DNA from: Isoetes taiwanensis
Lineage: Eukaryota > Streptophyta > Lycopodiopsida > Isoetales > Isoetaceae
Assembly (NCBI GenBank): GCA_021234155.1
Contig: JAJEKV010000005.1
Location: 558,001-622,000 of the forward strand
DNA length: 64,000 bases
Reading direction: 5' to 3'
Shown piece after piece: positions 55,015 to 64,000 of the stretch (positions within the stretch are counted from its first letter, which is position 1; every line of letters starts with the position of its first letter). The notes beneath the pieces were generated by a model that saw only the letters and a list, made by a program, of their open reading frames with translations, was not told the origin of the DNA and made no database searches. Position numbers and translations under genes: made by a program.

Positions 55015-55434
55015 ATGAGGCAAAACACGGTCAATCCATCTTTGAACTCTCTTAGAAACTTTAGCTCCTTGCTCAATGACTCGATTGACTTCCGTGATGA
55101 AAATTTAGCAACAAAGGTCATTTGCATGCCCCATTCTTTGGAAGTGGAGGAAGGGGAGGATTTCAAGGTCGGCCTTCGGCCGGTGGTACTTGATCCTGAC
55201 CATGTCTCTCTGGAAGAAATTGGAGGACTGAGTGATCTGAATGGTAAGAACAAGGAACTGGATGTCGGAAGTGAGTGGAAGACGAAAAAATCGCGCGAAA
55301 TGGCATTATATAGAAACGGCAGTAAAGGTGCCATCAATGTCCTTGCCTCGGAACCCGAGCCCATGCAAGCATACCTAGATTTTTTTCGTAAAGAGAATGT
55401 TCTACATAAATTTATTCTTTACATTCGAGTCTAA
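55015..55434 (+). CDS. unknown 139-residue reading frame
   Basis: Open frame with LNDSIDFRDENLATKVICMP, LEVEEGEDFKVGLRPVVLDP, DHVSLEEIGGLSDLNGKNKE and LASEPEPMQAYLDFFRKEN. The opposite strand (55364-54930) is also open, with a Ser-rich sequence, so the strand is not certain; the plus strand reads more like protein. No family is recognised and the end enters the repeat at 55393. Confidence 0.3.
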   Translation: MRQNTVNPSLNSLRNFSSLLNDSIDFRDENLATKVICMPHSLEVEEGEDFKVGLRPVVLDPDHVSLEEIGGLSDLNGKNKELDVGSEWKTKKSREMALYRNGSKGAINVLASEPEPMQAYLDFFRKENVLHKFILYIRV

Positions 55435-55740
55435 AACTTATGTAACTTATGTGATGTAAAACAATTTGACCATATGAAACTTATGTAGACCATATTCAAG
55501 TGATGATCAATAGTTCAAGTGTTCAAGAGAATGTTCTACATAAATTTATTCTTTACATTCGAATCTAAAACTATGGAAGCATCAATAGTTAAAAGAAACA
55601 ATGTAGACAAGTCATGATTTCAATATAAGGCACATTGTGGCACTTAAACCATGTGACCATATGTAGAAACTTATGTGATGTAAAACAATTTGACCATATG
55701 AAACTTATGTAGACCATATTCAAGTGATGATCACGGAATT
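55393..55740. repeat. direct repeats of 45 and 58 bp
   Basis: gagaatgttctacataaatt ... cgagtctaaaac at 55391-55437 recurs at 55528-55571; tgatgtaaaacaatttgacc ... tcaagtgatgatca at 55451-55508 recurs at 55676-55733. Nothing coding is seen. Confidence 0.85.
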
Positions 55741-55812
55741 ATGGCTAAAGAAATGGAGCTAGATTTTCACGCTTATGTAACAGATAGGTAGTGAATAAGT
55801 TCACAGTATTAA

Positions 55813-55829
55813 CACTACAAGAGAAGGGG
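55813..55829 (+). repeat. CACTA terminal inverted repeat, left
   Basis: CACTACAAGAGAAGGGG begins with the diagnostic CACTA. It lies at the 3' side of the transposase gene. Confidence 0.85.
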
Positions 55830-56079
55830 TCCATTAGTGTCACCAAAACGTCACTACAATATTGAAAAGTGTACACTATGACATTATTAGTGACATTTTT
55901 TTAGAAGTGATGCTACAGGTGCCACAATTTGTGTCACCTATAGCCTCACTCTTTATGTCACCAATAATGTCAGTAACTTGGTTATGACGCTATAGATGTT
56001 GCTATTAGCATCAAGTATACCGTCACCAGTTGTTGCACATATAGCATCAATGTTAGTGTCAGTGCCTGCTAGTGACGTT

Positions 56080-56360
56080 ATAGGTGGTGTTATTAGCATC
56101 ATATATAGTGTCAGTAGTTGCCACACCTATAACATCAGTCTTAGTGTCATTGTCCATCAGTGACGTTATAAGTGTTGTTATTAGCATCATATATAGTGTC
56201 AGTAGTTGCCACACCTATAACATCAGTCTTAGTGTCATTGTCCATCGTGACGTTATAAGTGTTGTTATTAGCATCATATATAGTGTCAGTAGTTGCCACA
56301 CCTATAACATCAGTCTTAGTGTCATTGTCCATCAGTGACATTATAAGTGTTGTTATTAGC
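56080..56360. repeat. CACTA subterminal array, 88-bp units
   Basis: Units containing tattagcatcatatatagtg, tcagtagttgccacaccta, taacatcagtcttagtgtca and ttgtccatc recur with periods of 88, 87 and 88 bp, starting at about 56091, 56179 and 56266, with a fourth cut at 56360 by the retroposon. Looser copies precede it from 55830. Such arrays are the transposase-binding regions of CACTA elements. The minus-strand frame here is repeat translation. Confidence 0.85.
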
Positions 56361-56365
56361 ATATA

Positions 56366-56699
56366 CCGGCTTTTATTTTATTTAGTTCTGGTTTACTCTT
56401 TTGGTGGATTTTGGCAGGTTTGCAATTTGCTCGTTGGAATCGGCTCTGCTCCGGAATTGTGTTCTGCTGTTTACCTACTGCTATTTCATTCTACCAAGGG
56501 TGGTTGCTGATCGTTTTTCCTCCTTAATCTGAAGACTTTATTTTGCGCTCTGTTTACACTCTATTATCAACTGCTACACTTTACTATATTTTGATATGCT
56601 TCTTCTAAAAGCATATTTTGCTATGTACTCTGAGATTTCATAATTAATGATAAAACCAACTCTTACCTTCAAAAAAAAAAAAAAAAAAAAAAAAAAAAA
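56366..56699 (+). mobile_element. poly-A retroposon nested in the CACTA array
   Basis: A 334-bp segment from ccggctttta to a run of 29 A (56671-56699) interrupts an 88-bp unit; the unit resumes as atatagtgtcagtagttgc. ATATA occurs on both sides (56361-56365 and about 56703) and may be the target duplication. No reading frame is recognised. It is most likely a 5'-truncated LINE tail or a processed transcript. The tail is unbroken, so the insertion is young. Confidence 0.75.
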
Positions 56700-56719
56700 C
56701 AAATATAGTGTCAGTAGTT

Positions 56720-57638
56720 GCTACACATATAACATCAGTGTTAGTGTTAGGACCCACTGTTGACATTATAGGTGGTGTTATTGGAATCGAATATAATAGC
56801 ACCTTTAGTGTCACACGTTTTGTCAATGTTTGGGTGGTCATTAGCATATGGCCCTCTGGGTGAGTGCTGCTAGGACAAGCTGCCTCGGGAATTTTTTTGG
56901 GGTCCGTTGTCGGGACTCTTCCCTCTGGTGACGTGGCCGTGCAAAGCCCTGGCCTTGTTTGGCTTGGGGAAGGGTACCAGTTATGCTTGCCCAATAATAT
57001 AGGCTGCCCAGACCGTTCTAATGCTAACTCTTTGGTCCGAACCTCATTTGCTAATTTATGGCAAATATTTGGCATACAAAGTATCTGGAACCATTGGTTA
57101 TGTAGGCACTCGACATGGAAGAAAATCCCTTTGCATTTCTTGAATGGCATACATACCACCATGTCAAACGTCTATTTGTGGACTTCATGGAGGAAGTTTA
57201 TATTAGCACACAATACTAGGATGTTGGCCTTAATTTATAAAGGCACCAATTTATAAAGACACAGTTGTTGTAAATCTAACACAATACACATGACACTATA
57301 GTGATTATTGGGACTTCAGATGTGCACATAACACTAGGAAAAGGGTCTTTCTGAATTAAATGCCATAGCTTAGGGAAAAGTGGAAAGATCGTTGAACTGG
57401 TTTTTATTAGCCTTGTTAAAGATTCAGCATTTTAGACAATCTACCTTATCTTTATCTTATCTTTATCTTTATTACTTATTGTACCATTCATATATGAAAA
57501 GTCAATAAAACTATATAGTATTATGCTAAGTCACTAAGATTGCATCACAAACACAAAAACACATTAATGATTACCATTAAAGATGAAATAGGCCATCATT
57601 AATATAGATAGAAACATATATGACCATTTGAAAAAAAA
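56720..57638. other. CACTA interior, 3' flank of the transposase gene
   Basis: Starts with a further worn subterminal unit (to about 56830). A 130-residue plus-strand frame (56864-57256) has no family features. A ctttatcttatctttatctt run lies near 57450. Otherwise nothing is recognised. Confidence 0.5.
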
Positions 57639-60600
57639 TTATACAGTCAAACTTATAAGTGATTCCTCATCCCTTATATCCTGCTCAATATCCTCTAACT
57701 CATCATCACCAAGTTGTAGTTGCAGTAGATGTTGAGGCACACTTTCAACTTCAACATTCTCATCAACGGCATAGTCCATGACAACATGATGCGATGATTG
57801 CATTGGCAAAGGTAATACATCATTCTCAATTGGACTTTGATCATCTTCGTATTGAGCATGTGTGTCGATCTCATGTTCTGGAATATCTATTTCATCATAG
57901 GTTTCATCATCAGTCTCAAATGTAGGAGGAGGTGTCTGGTTTGCTTCCTCAGAAGATTCATCATGCAAAGTTAATGGATCAATCATACGACGAGATGTAG
58001 GGATCGCATGAACCACAATCCACCAATCATTATCTTTCTGGTTCTTATGGAAGAAAACCTGTTCAACTTGCCTTGGAAAAACAAAAGGCTCATCCATATC
58101 TCTCAAAAACTGAGTGGAGTTTACCTCATAAAAACCTGAAGGATGTTGCCTCATTGTGCGATTTCTTCCTCGATAAGATGCTTTAAACCACTTCGCCTTC
58201 AAAACATTCACTTTGAAGGAACGAAAATCAACTTCAATAATGTCTGTTATTTGACCAACGTAATTGAGATCACTATCTACTGGTTGGTTGTCTCTGATAG
58301 AAGCTTGACTCTTTTGCTCAAAACATGCTGCAACGCCACAATCATATGTAACCCTGCCCTTGTCAATGCTCCCAACACGAAAATGCTGGCCATATGCCCA
58401 CATGGATGTGTGGAACCTTGCCTGCAATGCACATGTATTATCACTATGATCAACAACAAAGATAACAAAGTTAATGCAAACAATTGAATATACCTTTCTT
58501 GAACATCCAATTGCTACATTGTAGGCATCTGGACAAATTTCAATGCCCTTCTCTTGCTCCTCTTCCATCTGACATATTAACCACTCACTTGGCATGACGT
58601 TAGGCAACTTCTCAGACACACTTGTGACCTTTGAACGTTTTCCATGACGAGATCGTTTGGCCAGGAGTTGGTGTCTTCTATCATCCTCATCAATTTTTCG
58701 TGCAATCTCATACTTTTCCCGCCATTTATCTAGGCTATCACAATTTGCCATCACAAACTTGTTTATCTGTAAATACATCTCATCATCAAGTCTGCGTTCT
58801 ACCCCACGGCCTTCAAGAACTTCTCCTATATCCTCCATACGTTGCTCTTTCTTCCATATATGTGGAGCATCCTCTTGTATTGATGTGGTGGCATCAGTCA
58901 TGAAGAAAAGGATCTCCTGCACCAAATGCCCTTCTGCCATACACCCTTCTGGTCTAGCCATTTGACGAACAAAACCCTTTAAAACTTTCATATATCGTTC
59001 CAAAAAGAACATCCAACGTCCAGGAGCTGGTCCAACCAAACGAATCTCCTCCGGAAGATGTATTAAAAGATGCACTTGAAGGTCAAAGAAGCTGGTAGGA
59101 AAATCTCGCTCTAAGATGCATAATAACTCAACGACTTCAATCTCCATCTTTGATATATCAGAAGCATTAACTTCCTTCAGGGAAACCCACCTATGATGCA
59201 TAAAATTGCTATTAATACAACTTCACATACGAATTAAAAAAAACCATAGATTTTATACCTTGCAAATTTTCCTAGTCGATAAATGATATCCCGTACTTTT
59301 GGTGTCAAGCAATTATCTATAGCGCATGGCAGAACATGCTAAAATGAAAGGCAAATCTTGGTATCAGAAGATTATTTACCATGCATTGTCGAATATGGTA
59401 AAGTAAGCTTTAAAGCAGATGCATGTAATTACTAATATAGTAAACAAATGCGGATGTATATAATTACAGTTGATTTGAAATGTATCTACTAAAGGAATTC
59501 AAATACTTACTTGTAGAAACTTGTGCCAATCGTGTGTCTTCAATCCCTTAAGCTCACCGTCTTTGGTGAATGCCTTACGTAAAGATGCACCATAACCCGT
59601 GGGTGTTCTCATACTAGATATTACTTGTTTGACTTGCTTCTCCTCCTTTTTGGTTAGTACCCAAGGTGCACTTTTGCACTTTCGCCCATTTTGTGGTGGC
59701 CATAATTGGGGCATTATATTTTGATCCTTCAAATCATTTCTACTAGCCAGAGTATCACAATCACCAATTATGTGTCTCCATAGCGAGTGGCCAACATTTT
59801 TAAAGATGTGCATAGGATCGAGCAAGTGTGCAATTTTTAGTTCTGACCAGTACTCAAGGCAATAGAAAATGGAAAGCTGTTTCATACCAGGGGGTGCAAC
59901 CACTAAGCTATCTTCAGTCAAATTTTGAGATCCACGAGCTTCTACCCAAGTATCTAGCCAATCCTTGGGAGTTCTTCTTTTTGGTTTTTCAGTATTTATA
60001 CGTCCACGCATGTCATGTGTAGGTGGCAAAAATTTCTTATGGCCACGATATATTTGTTTACATAAATGTTTCGAGCGATAGCATGGCAACTCAACTCCAC
60101 ATGAAGGGCATCCGAACTTTCCACTTGTTTGCAAACCTATGCATTAAGAAATGAAAGATGAGAAATCTACACAATCGTCAAGGAAATATAGCCTATATTA
60201 TATTATACAATATATAATATGTATCACACACCTGATGCATAACCAAATCCTGGATAGTCATGAATGGTATGAAAGGTAAAAGCCTGAGGCGACCTGGTTA
60301 TATCATGCATTTGAATCCCTTTCCATAGTATTTGCAACTCTTCAATGAGAGGCTGTAGATATACATCCATATTTTTTACTTGATACTTTCCTAATTTGAA
60401 AAGAGTTAGAAGATATGTGTTGCCACTGCATATATATTGTACTTAAATGAGATTGATATATACCTGGAACAATAAGAGTCAGCATGAGGTACCCTGCCTT
60501 TGTTGCCATCCAGGGAGGGATGTTATAATTCACCACCACAACAGGCCACACACTATGACTTGAGGACATATGACCAAATGGGCAAACACCATCTAAGCCA

Positions 60601-61547
60601 ATGGCAAGACGCAAGTTTCTTGGTTCTGTTTTGAACATGGGCCACTTGTCCTCGATATGTTTCATTGCTTCACCATCAACTGTCAGTCTTAAAACTCCAT
60701 CTGTGCTCCGATGCTTTGAATGGAACTCCATAAGTGCACTAAGTGATGGGCATCGAAACAGCCTCTGCAACCTTGGTATCAATGGCATATGACGCAAGAT
60801 CTTCCTTGGAACTCCCACAGTTTTCATCTTAACATCATATCTAGGCTCATTACATTTTGGGCAAGTCTCCAAGTTTGCATAGTCATTGCGGTAGAGAATA
60901 CAATCATTAACACATGCATGGATGGAGTTATACTCTAGTCCTAGTTGGCTCAAACATTTATATGCGTCTCGTCTATCTCTTGGAAGGCAATGCCCATCTG
61001 GTAGGATATCCCCTAACAAACTACAAAAGACAAAGTGAACATGCAGCTATTCACAATTATAACTTAATAAAAGCAATATGAAGCATTAATCTTACTTGAA
61101 TAGTTCTGAAACACTATTGTTGCTCCATCCGAACTTGTGTTGGAGATTTATAATCAATAGGCATGCTGCCAAACGAGAGATTTTAGCATTTGGATATAAT
61201 GGTTTGCGTAACTCCAAATTAAAAGGCTCATCCATGACTTCATTGTCATTGCCTTGGGCTTCAGATACAATGTCAACGCCTTCAGTTTCCTTTGTCGGGA
61301 AGAAGTTGTTAATAGCTTCGACTAGACCAGGCTCGGGACCAAAATTCCCATCCACTGATTGGTCTGTCGAACTAGTTGACGTCTATAATCAAAGAACTCC
61401 GATATAACTACATGGGCTAATCCTTTATGAAGTATAAAATTATAACAATATCACCTACCTCATCTTGTGCTCCAACAGGTGCATTGAGACACAATCCATA
61501 AGCAAATCTATGTTGCTCTCGAGTGTCAAATGTTATCCGCCTACTGC
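57639..61547 (-). CDS. CACTA transposase (TNP2-like), eight exons
   Basis: Exons on the minus strand: about 61547-61459, 61382-61096, 61020-60464, 60390-60232, 60136-59511, 59338-59259, 59191-58494 and 58421-57639. All junctions have GT-AG borders and keep phase. The last intron (72 nt) is a multiple of three and open, so it is easily missed. Landmarks: NDCILYRNDYANLETCPKCN, LGLDGVCPFGHMSSSHSVWP, VVVNYNIPPWMATKAGYLML (Transposase_21/TNP2), DVYLQPLIEELQILW, FGCPSCGVELPCYRSKHLC, AHLLDPMHIFKNVGHSLWRH, DUF4218 (LIHLPEEIRLVGPAPGRWMF, RYMKVLKGFVRQMARPEGCM), DUF4216 (IIEVDFRSFKVNVLKAKWFK, VFPRQVEQVFFHKNQKDNDW) and an acidic tail. No stop or frameshift is seen. The first exon is uncertain. TNP2 cuts and pastes CACTA elements. 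Confidence 0.88.
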
Positions 61548-61662
61548 CTGCACATTTTTACACCAACAAGGTGCAACTTCATCGAAAACAATGTCACAAG
61601 GATCGCTTTTAGAAGTCGACGGTGATGAAGAATCCCCCCTAGCAACAATACAGGAAAAAAAT

Positions 61663-61950
61663 CTATGAGATTAGCTATAGTTTCACGAAAATTTTGCAAA
61701 AGGATAGCAATGAGATTAGCTATAGTTTCACGGTAATTTGGCAAAGTTCACAGTATTAACTAGCAATGAGATTAGCTATAGTTTCACGAAAATTTTGCAA
61801 AAGGATAGCAATGAGATTAGCTATAGTTTCACGGTAATTTGGCAAAGTTCACATTATTAACTAGCAATGAGATTAGCTATAGTTTCACGAAAATTTTGCA
61901 AAAGGATAGCAATGAGATTAGCTATAGTTTCATGGAAATTTGGCAAAAGG
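61663..61950. repeat. tandem array of ~47-bp units
   Basis: About six units of the type agcaatgagattagctatag then tttcacg(a/g)aaattt with alternating endings (ttgcaaaaggat or tggcaaagttcaca(g/t)tattaact). The ending gttcacagtattaac is also found at 55799-55813, directly next to the CACTA left end. Confidence 0.88.
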
Positions 61951-62700
61951 AATGGCTGTTCATGGATTCCAGGGTGCCAGGGGTCCATGAACAACCAATC
62001 CAACCTAAATTTGTGCATAGGTCCAAGACAACTGTGCATCAAGAAGGCATCCAATGCCCCCACATTAACCCATTTACTAGAAATAATTTTTTAATTGCTT
62101 ATATGTGAAGCCCTTTCATTTGGGTTAGGCTTGTGGGATATACGCCAGCAATAACCATTGGTTTTTTTTTCAAGGGTTCACGGTTCACTTCCTTCCGGAT
62201 CTGCCCTAAACCTGAAGTCGCCAGCAAGAGTGGTACATGTTCCTTCCTATGCATGCGAATTCTGCTAGGAGCAGAAAAGATGCTTTTTATACATATATTT
62301 GCCTAATTTGGTTGCATGGCCTTTTTGGGTTGGCCTTTTTTTTGATCTCAGTATCGGCTATTTAAAGCGAGGACTTTATGTATGCAATCCCCGATTTGTT
62401 CCAATCTGTTTTGTAATATAAGTGTTCATGTTTTGTATCAGGAAGTTTTGTCTTAGAGCCCTTCCAAATCAAAACAGTGATAATACAAATACACATCCAA
62501 TCTGATATTTCCAAACCAGAACAGGGATATTTGTTTTATTCAAGAAAAAAGAACAGTACAATAGAAGTCCAAAATTTGACTTCAAAAATTAACTGTTTGT
62601 TGATGATGCAGCAGCAAACATCAAGAACTTAATAACAAAGATACATCATAGTCGCACACAATATAAATCGGACCCTTCGACTGTTTGTTTCACTTAAAGC
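61951..62700. other. intergenic stretch, nothing recognised
   Basis: Contains two near copies of atggattccagg/ggtgccaggg. No gene, terminal repeat or CACTA right end was found. Confidence 0.5.
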
Positions 62701-62754
62701 TTCAAGTACAGGGGCGCAACACTAACTACATTCCAACCGTGAATCGAATATTTA

Positions 62755-63944
62755 ATCCTCTTCGTCTGATAGCACATCAGGGAGATTGTCTAAAATCTTT
62801 TCACTGTCAGCTTCACAAAGTTTGTAAACAACCTGGTTTCCTTTCAGCCTATGTTTTGCTTGTGCCATATCAAGTCTTATTGAGCAAACTTGGGTAGCAT
62901 AAACAATGCCTTTTGGCTCATTAGAACATAAAGTGTAACCTGTAAGCGATCTTGGGACTTTTTTGTAGTAAGTTCCCTCCAAAACTTCTTCCCCTTTATA
63001 AAACCAATTCCCATAGCTTCAAAATCTGTCTGAACCACATATTTCTCTTTCGTACACAATAATATCCAAAATAAAGTGTCCTCATCATTGTCCTTTGGAG
63101 CTGCGACAGCGAAGTTATCTCCTTCCCTTACCAAATCACTCAACACAGCTGCATCTCCAGAAAATAGAGCTCTTTCAGATCTGCGCAACTCGTATTCATC
63201 AGCTATAGCCTTGCTTGGCTCAACAACTACGACATATTCCTTGTTCAGACACTTCTCCCATTGTGCATCAAGGCAATATGCACAAAAACAAGATAAACGC
63301 CTTATATGCAATTGCGTAGGAGATGCTAAGTCAAATGCATGCACATAATGAATGTTCCTCGTGTCCTCCACAGTCTCAGCACCCCATGCATTCTTTCTAT
63401 CCACATTTTTCACTTCCCAAAATGACCTTCTTACTGGTTTCTTGTTCACACTTGAAGATGGAGCAACAACAGTGAAATTCTCCCTGGCTATATTCACAAT
63501 ATCAGCAGCACATTCTACTTTTACAGACTGTGATCTCTTCATCATCTCCCTTAGCCACCGTTTCAACTCTGCAGCCTTCCCATCATGCTCCCCTTTGCCG
63601 TGATTGGAGCCGAAAAAATTCCACATCATTTCAATGAGTGTCTCATGAGAATACCTTCCTACAAAATAGAATGGCCGGGCAGCTTTGAATTGGGATGCAG
63701 CTCCATCTGAAAATACCCAATGCTTTTTTGGATGTATGCCCTGTTCTTTCATGAATTCGTGATGCATCATAAATGCATCTTTGGACTTAACAAGTGTGTC
63801 ATGTTTTGTATCATCAGATATATAGTAATGGGTGTCCTTGATGACATCACCGATGAAGGCTCCAAATAGTATGTGATTTGTACAAGAATGGTGACTGTTT
63901 GTTTGTTTGAACTTGTCCAAGACGCAAATTGAACTTGAACTTGA
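62755..63944 (-). pseudogene. transposase-like protein (unassigned family), frameshifted
   Basis: Minus strand. An exon starts after ctggggtag (acceptor at about 63945) and reads VLDKFKQTNSHHSCTNHILF, then HPKKHWVFSDGAASQFKAAR, PFYFVGRYSHETLIEMMWNF and FGSNHGKGEHDGKAAELKRW. The pattern SDGAxxQFK...WNFFxxxHGKGxxDG is one I recall from transposase-like proteins with an RNase H-type fold; the superfamily is not fixed. A cysteine pair (CFCAYCLDAQWEKCLN) and a LFWILLCTKEKYVVQ block follow. At about 62990, in a G-run, the phase shifts: one frame ends at 62877, while the likely true one continues EGTYYKKVPRSLTGYTLCSN to DNLPDVLSDEED at 62755. The N-terminal exons probably lie beyond the window. Confidence 0.65.
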
Positions 63945-64000
63945 TCCCTACCCCAGAAACCTGAGGTTGTCTAACATATCCTAAAAGTTGCCATTTGTGC

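Larger units (their letters stand above)
55813..61547 (-). mobile_element. CACTA (En/Spm) DNA transposon, left end to transposase 5' exons
   Basis: CACTACAAGAGAAGGGG at 55813 is a CACTA-type terminal sequence, preceded by TAA (a 3-bp target duplication candidate, 55810-55812). Subterminal repeats with tgtcac/gtgacgttat motifs follow to 56360, then the nested retroposon, then the transposase gene on the minus strand. The opposite terminus (reverse complement of the CACTA end) could not be found in the 2.4 kb upstream of the gene, so the right boundary given is only the last recognised exon. Confidence 0.85.

Noticed and set aside
54930-55364. 144-residue minus-strand frame, Ser/Leu-rich, transit-peptide-like
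   Set aside because: It is the antisense of a frame that reads more like protein. A transit peptide cannot be supported from composition alone.
58143-58965. Plus-strand frames of 90-114 residues
   Set aside because: Shadows of the CACTA transposase exons on the opposite strand.

Overview
This is a repeat-rich piece of a large plant nuclear genome. Evidence for a plant: a Ty1-copia element primed by initiator-Met tRNA, a Ty3-gypsy chromovirus, an En/Spm (CACTA) transposase with Transposase_21, DUF4218 and DUF4216 blocks, a Helitron-type 3' end, and introns with GT-AG borders. There are no bacterial operons, RNA genes or CRISPR arrays. An abundant 18-22 bp palindrome with core CTCGACTCGCGAGTCGAG and the low gene density make me lean to a fern or other seed-free land plant. 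That is an inference from memory of similar sequences and cannot be proved from this window.

Layout. 1-1.4 kb: short tandem repeats and an AT-rich stretch. 1.6-13.3 kb (+): pieces of one decayed multi-exon gene. An early exon cluster (3.9-4.5 kb) is followed by an exon with a ParB-like VVDGQ block (4.95-5.6 kb) and by exons with a DNA-methyltransferase-like block (10.9-13.3 kb). Its introns and flanks carry the palindrome, and a very young Ty1-copia element (5698-10272, identical LTRs, GAGAA target duplication) splits it. 13.5-22.4 kb: a non-coding direct tandem duplication (units of 3.7 and 5.2 kb). The second unit holds about 1.47 kb of extra DNA that includes a foldback element with perfect 99-bp arms. 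23.25 kb: a Helitron-like 3' end. 23.25-24.6 kb: more palindrome units, one unknown exon and a second hairpin family. 24.6-28.3 kb: mostly AT-rich non-coding DNA with a broken minus-strand reading frame. 28.3-29.6 kb: a decayed LINE with a CCTT-repeat tail.

29.8-35.9 kb: a dead gypsy chromovirus lacking the RT active-site segment. 34.87-44.67 kb: a direct tandem duplication of about 4.9 kb containing a gypsy LTR, three small conserved unknown reading frames and the 3' part of a transposase-like gene (DUF7869 type). The full-length version of that gene continues to 47.86 kb on the minus strand and is interrupted by a 922-bp TIR element. 47.9-48.1 kb: clustered GGCGCC palindromes. 48.9-55.4 kb (+): spliced exons of unrecognised genes, including a coiled-coil/zinc-finger protein and a broken FCP1/HAD phosphatase. 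55.8-61.6 kb: a CACTA element whose transposase gene looks intact over eight exons, with subterminal repeats and a nested poly-A retroposon. 62.7-63.95 kb (-): a second, frameshifted transposase-like gene that runs towards the window end.

No ordinary host pathway is encoded here. The genes are almost all transposon proteins or genes broken by transposons. The points of most interest are the ParB-like plus methyltransferase-like pseudogene, the palindrome families, and the well-preserved duplication and insertion junctions.
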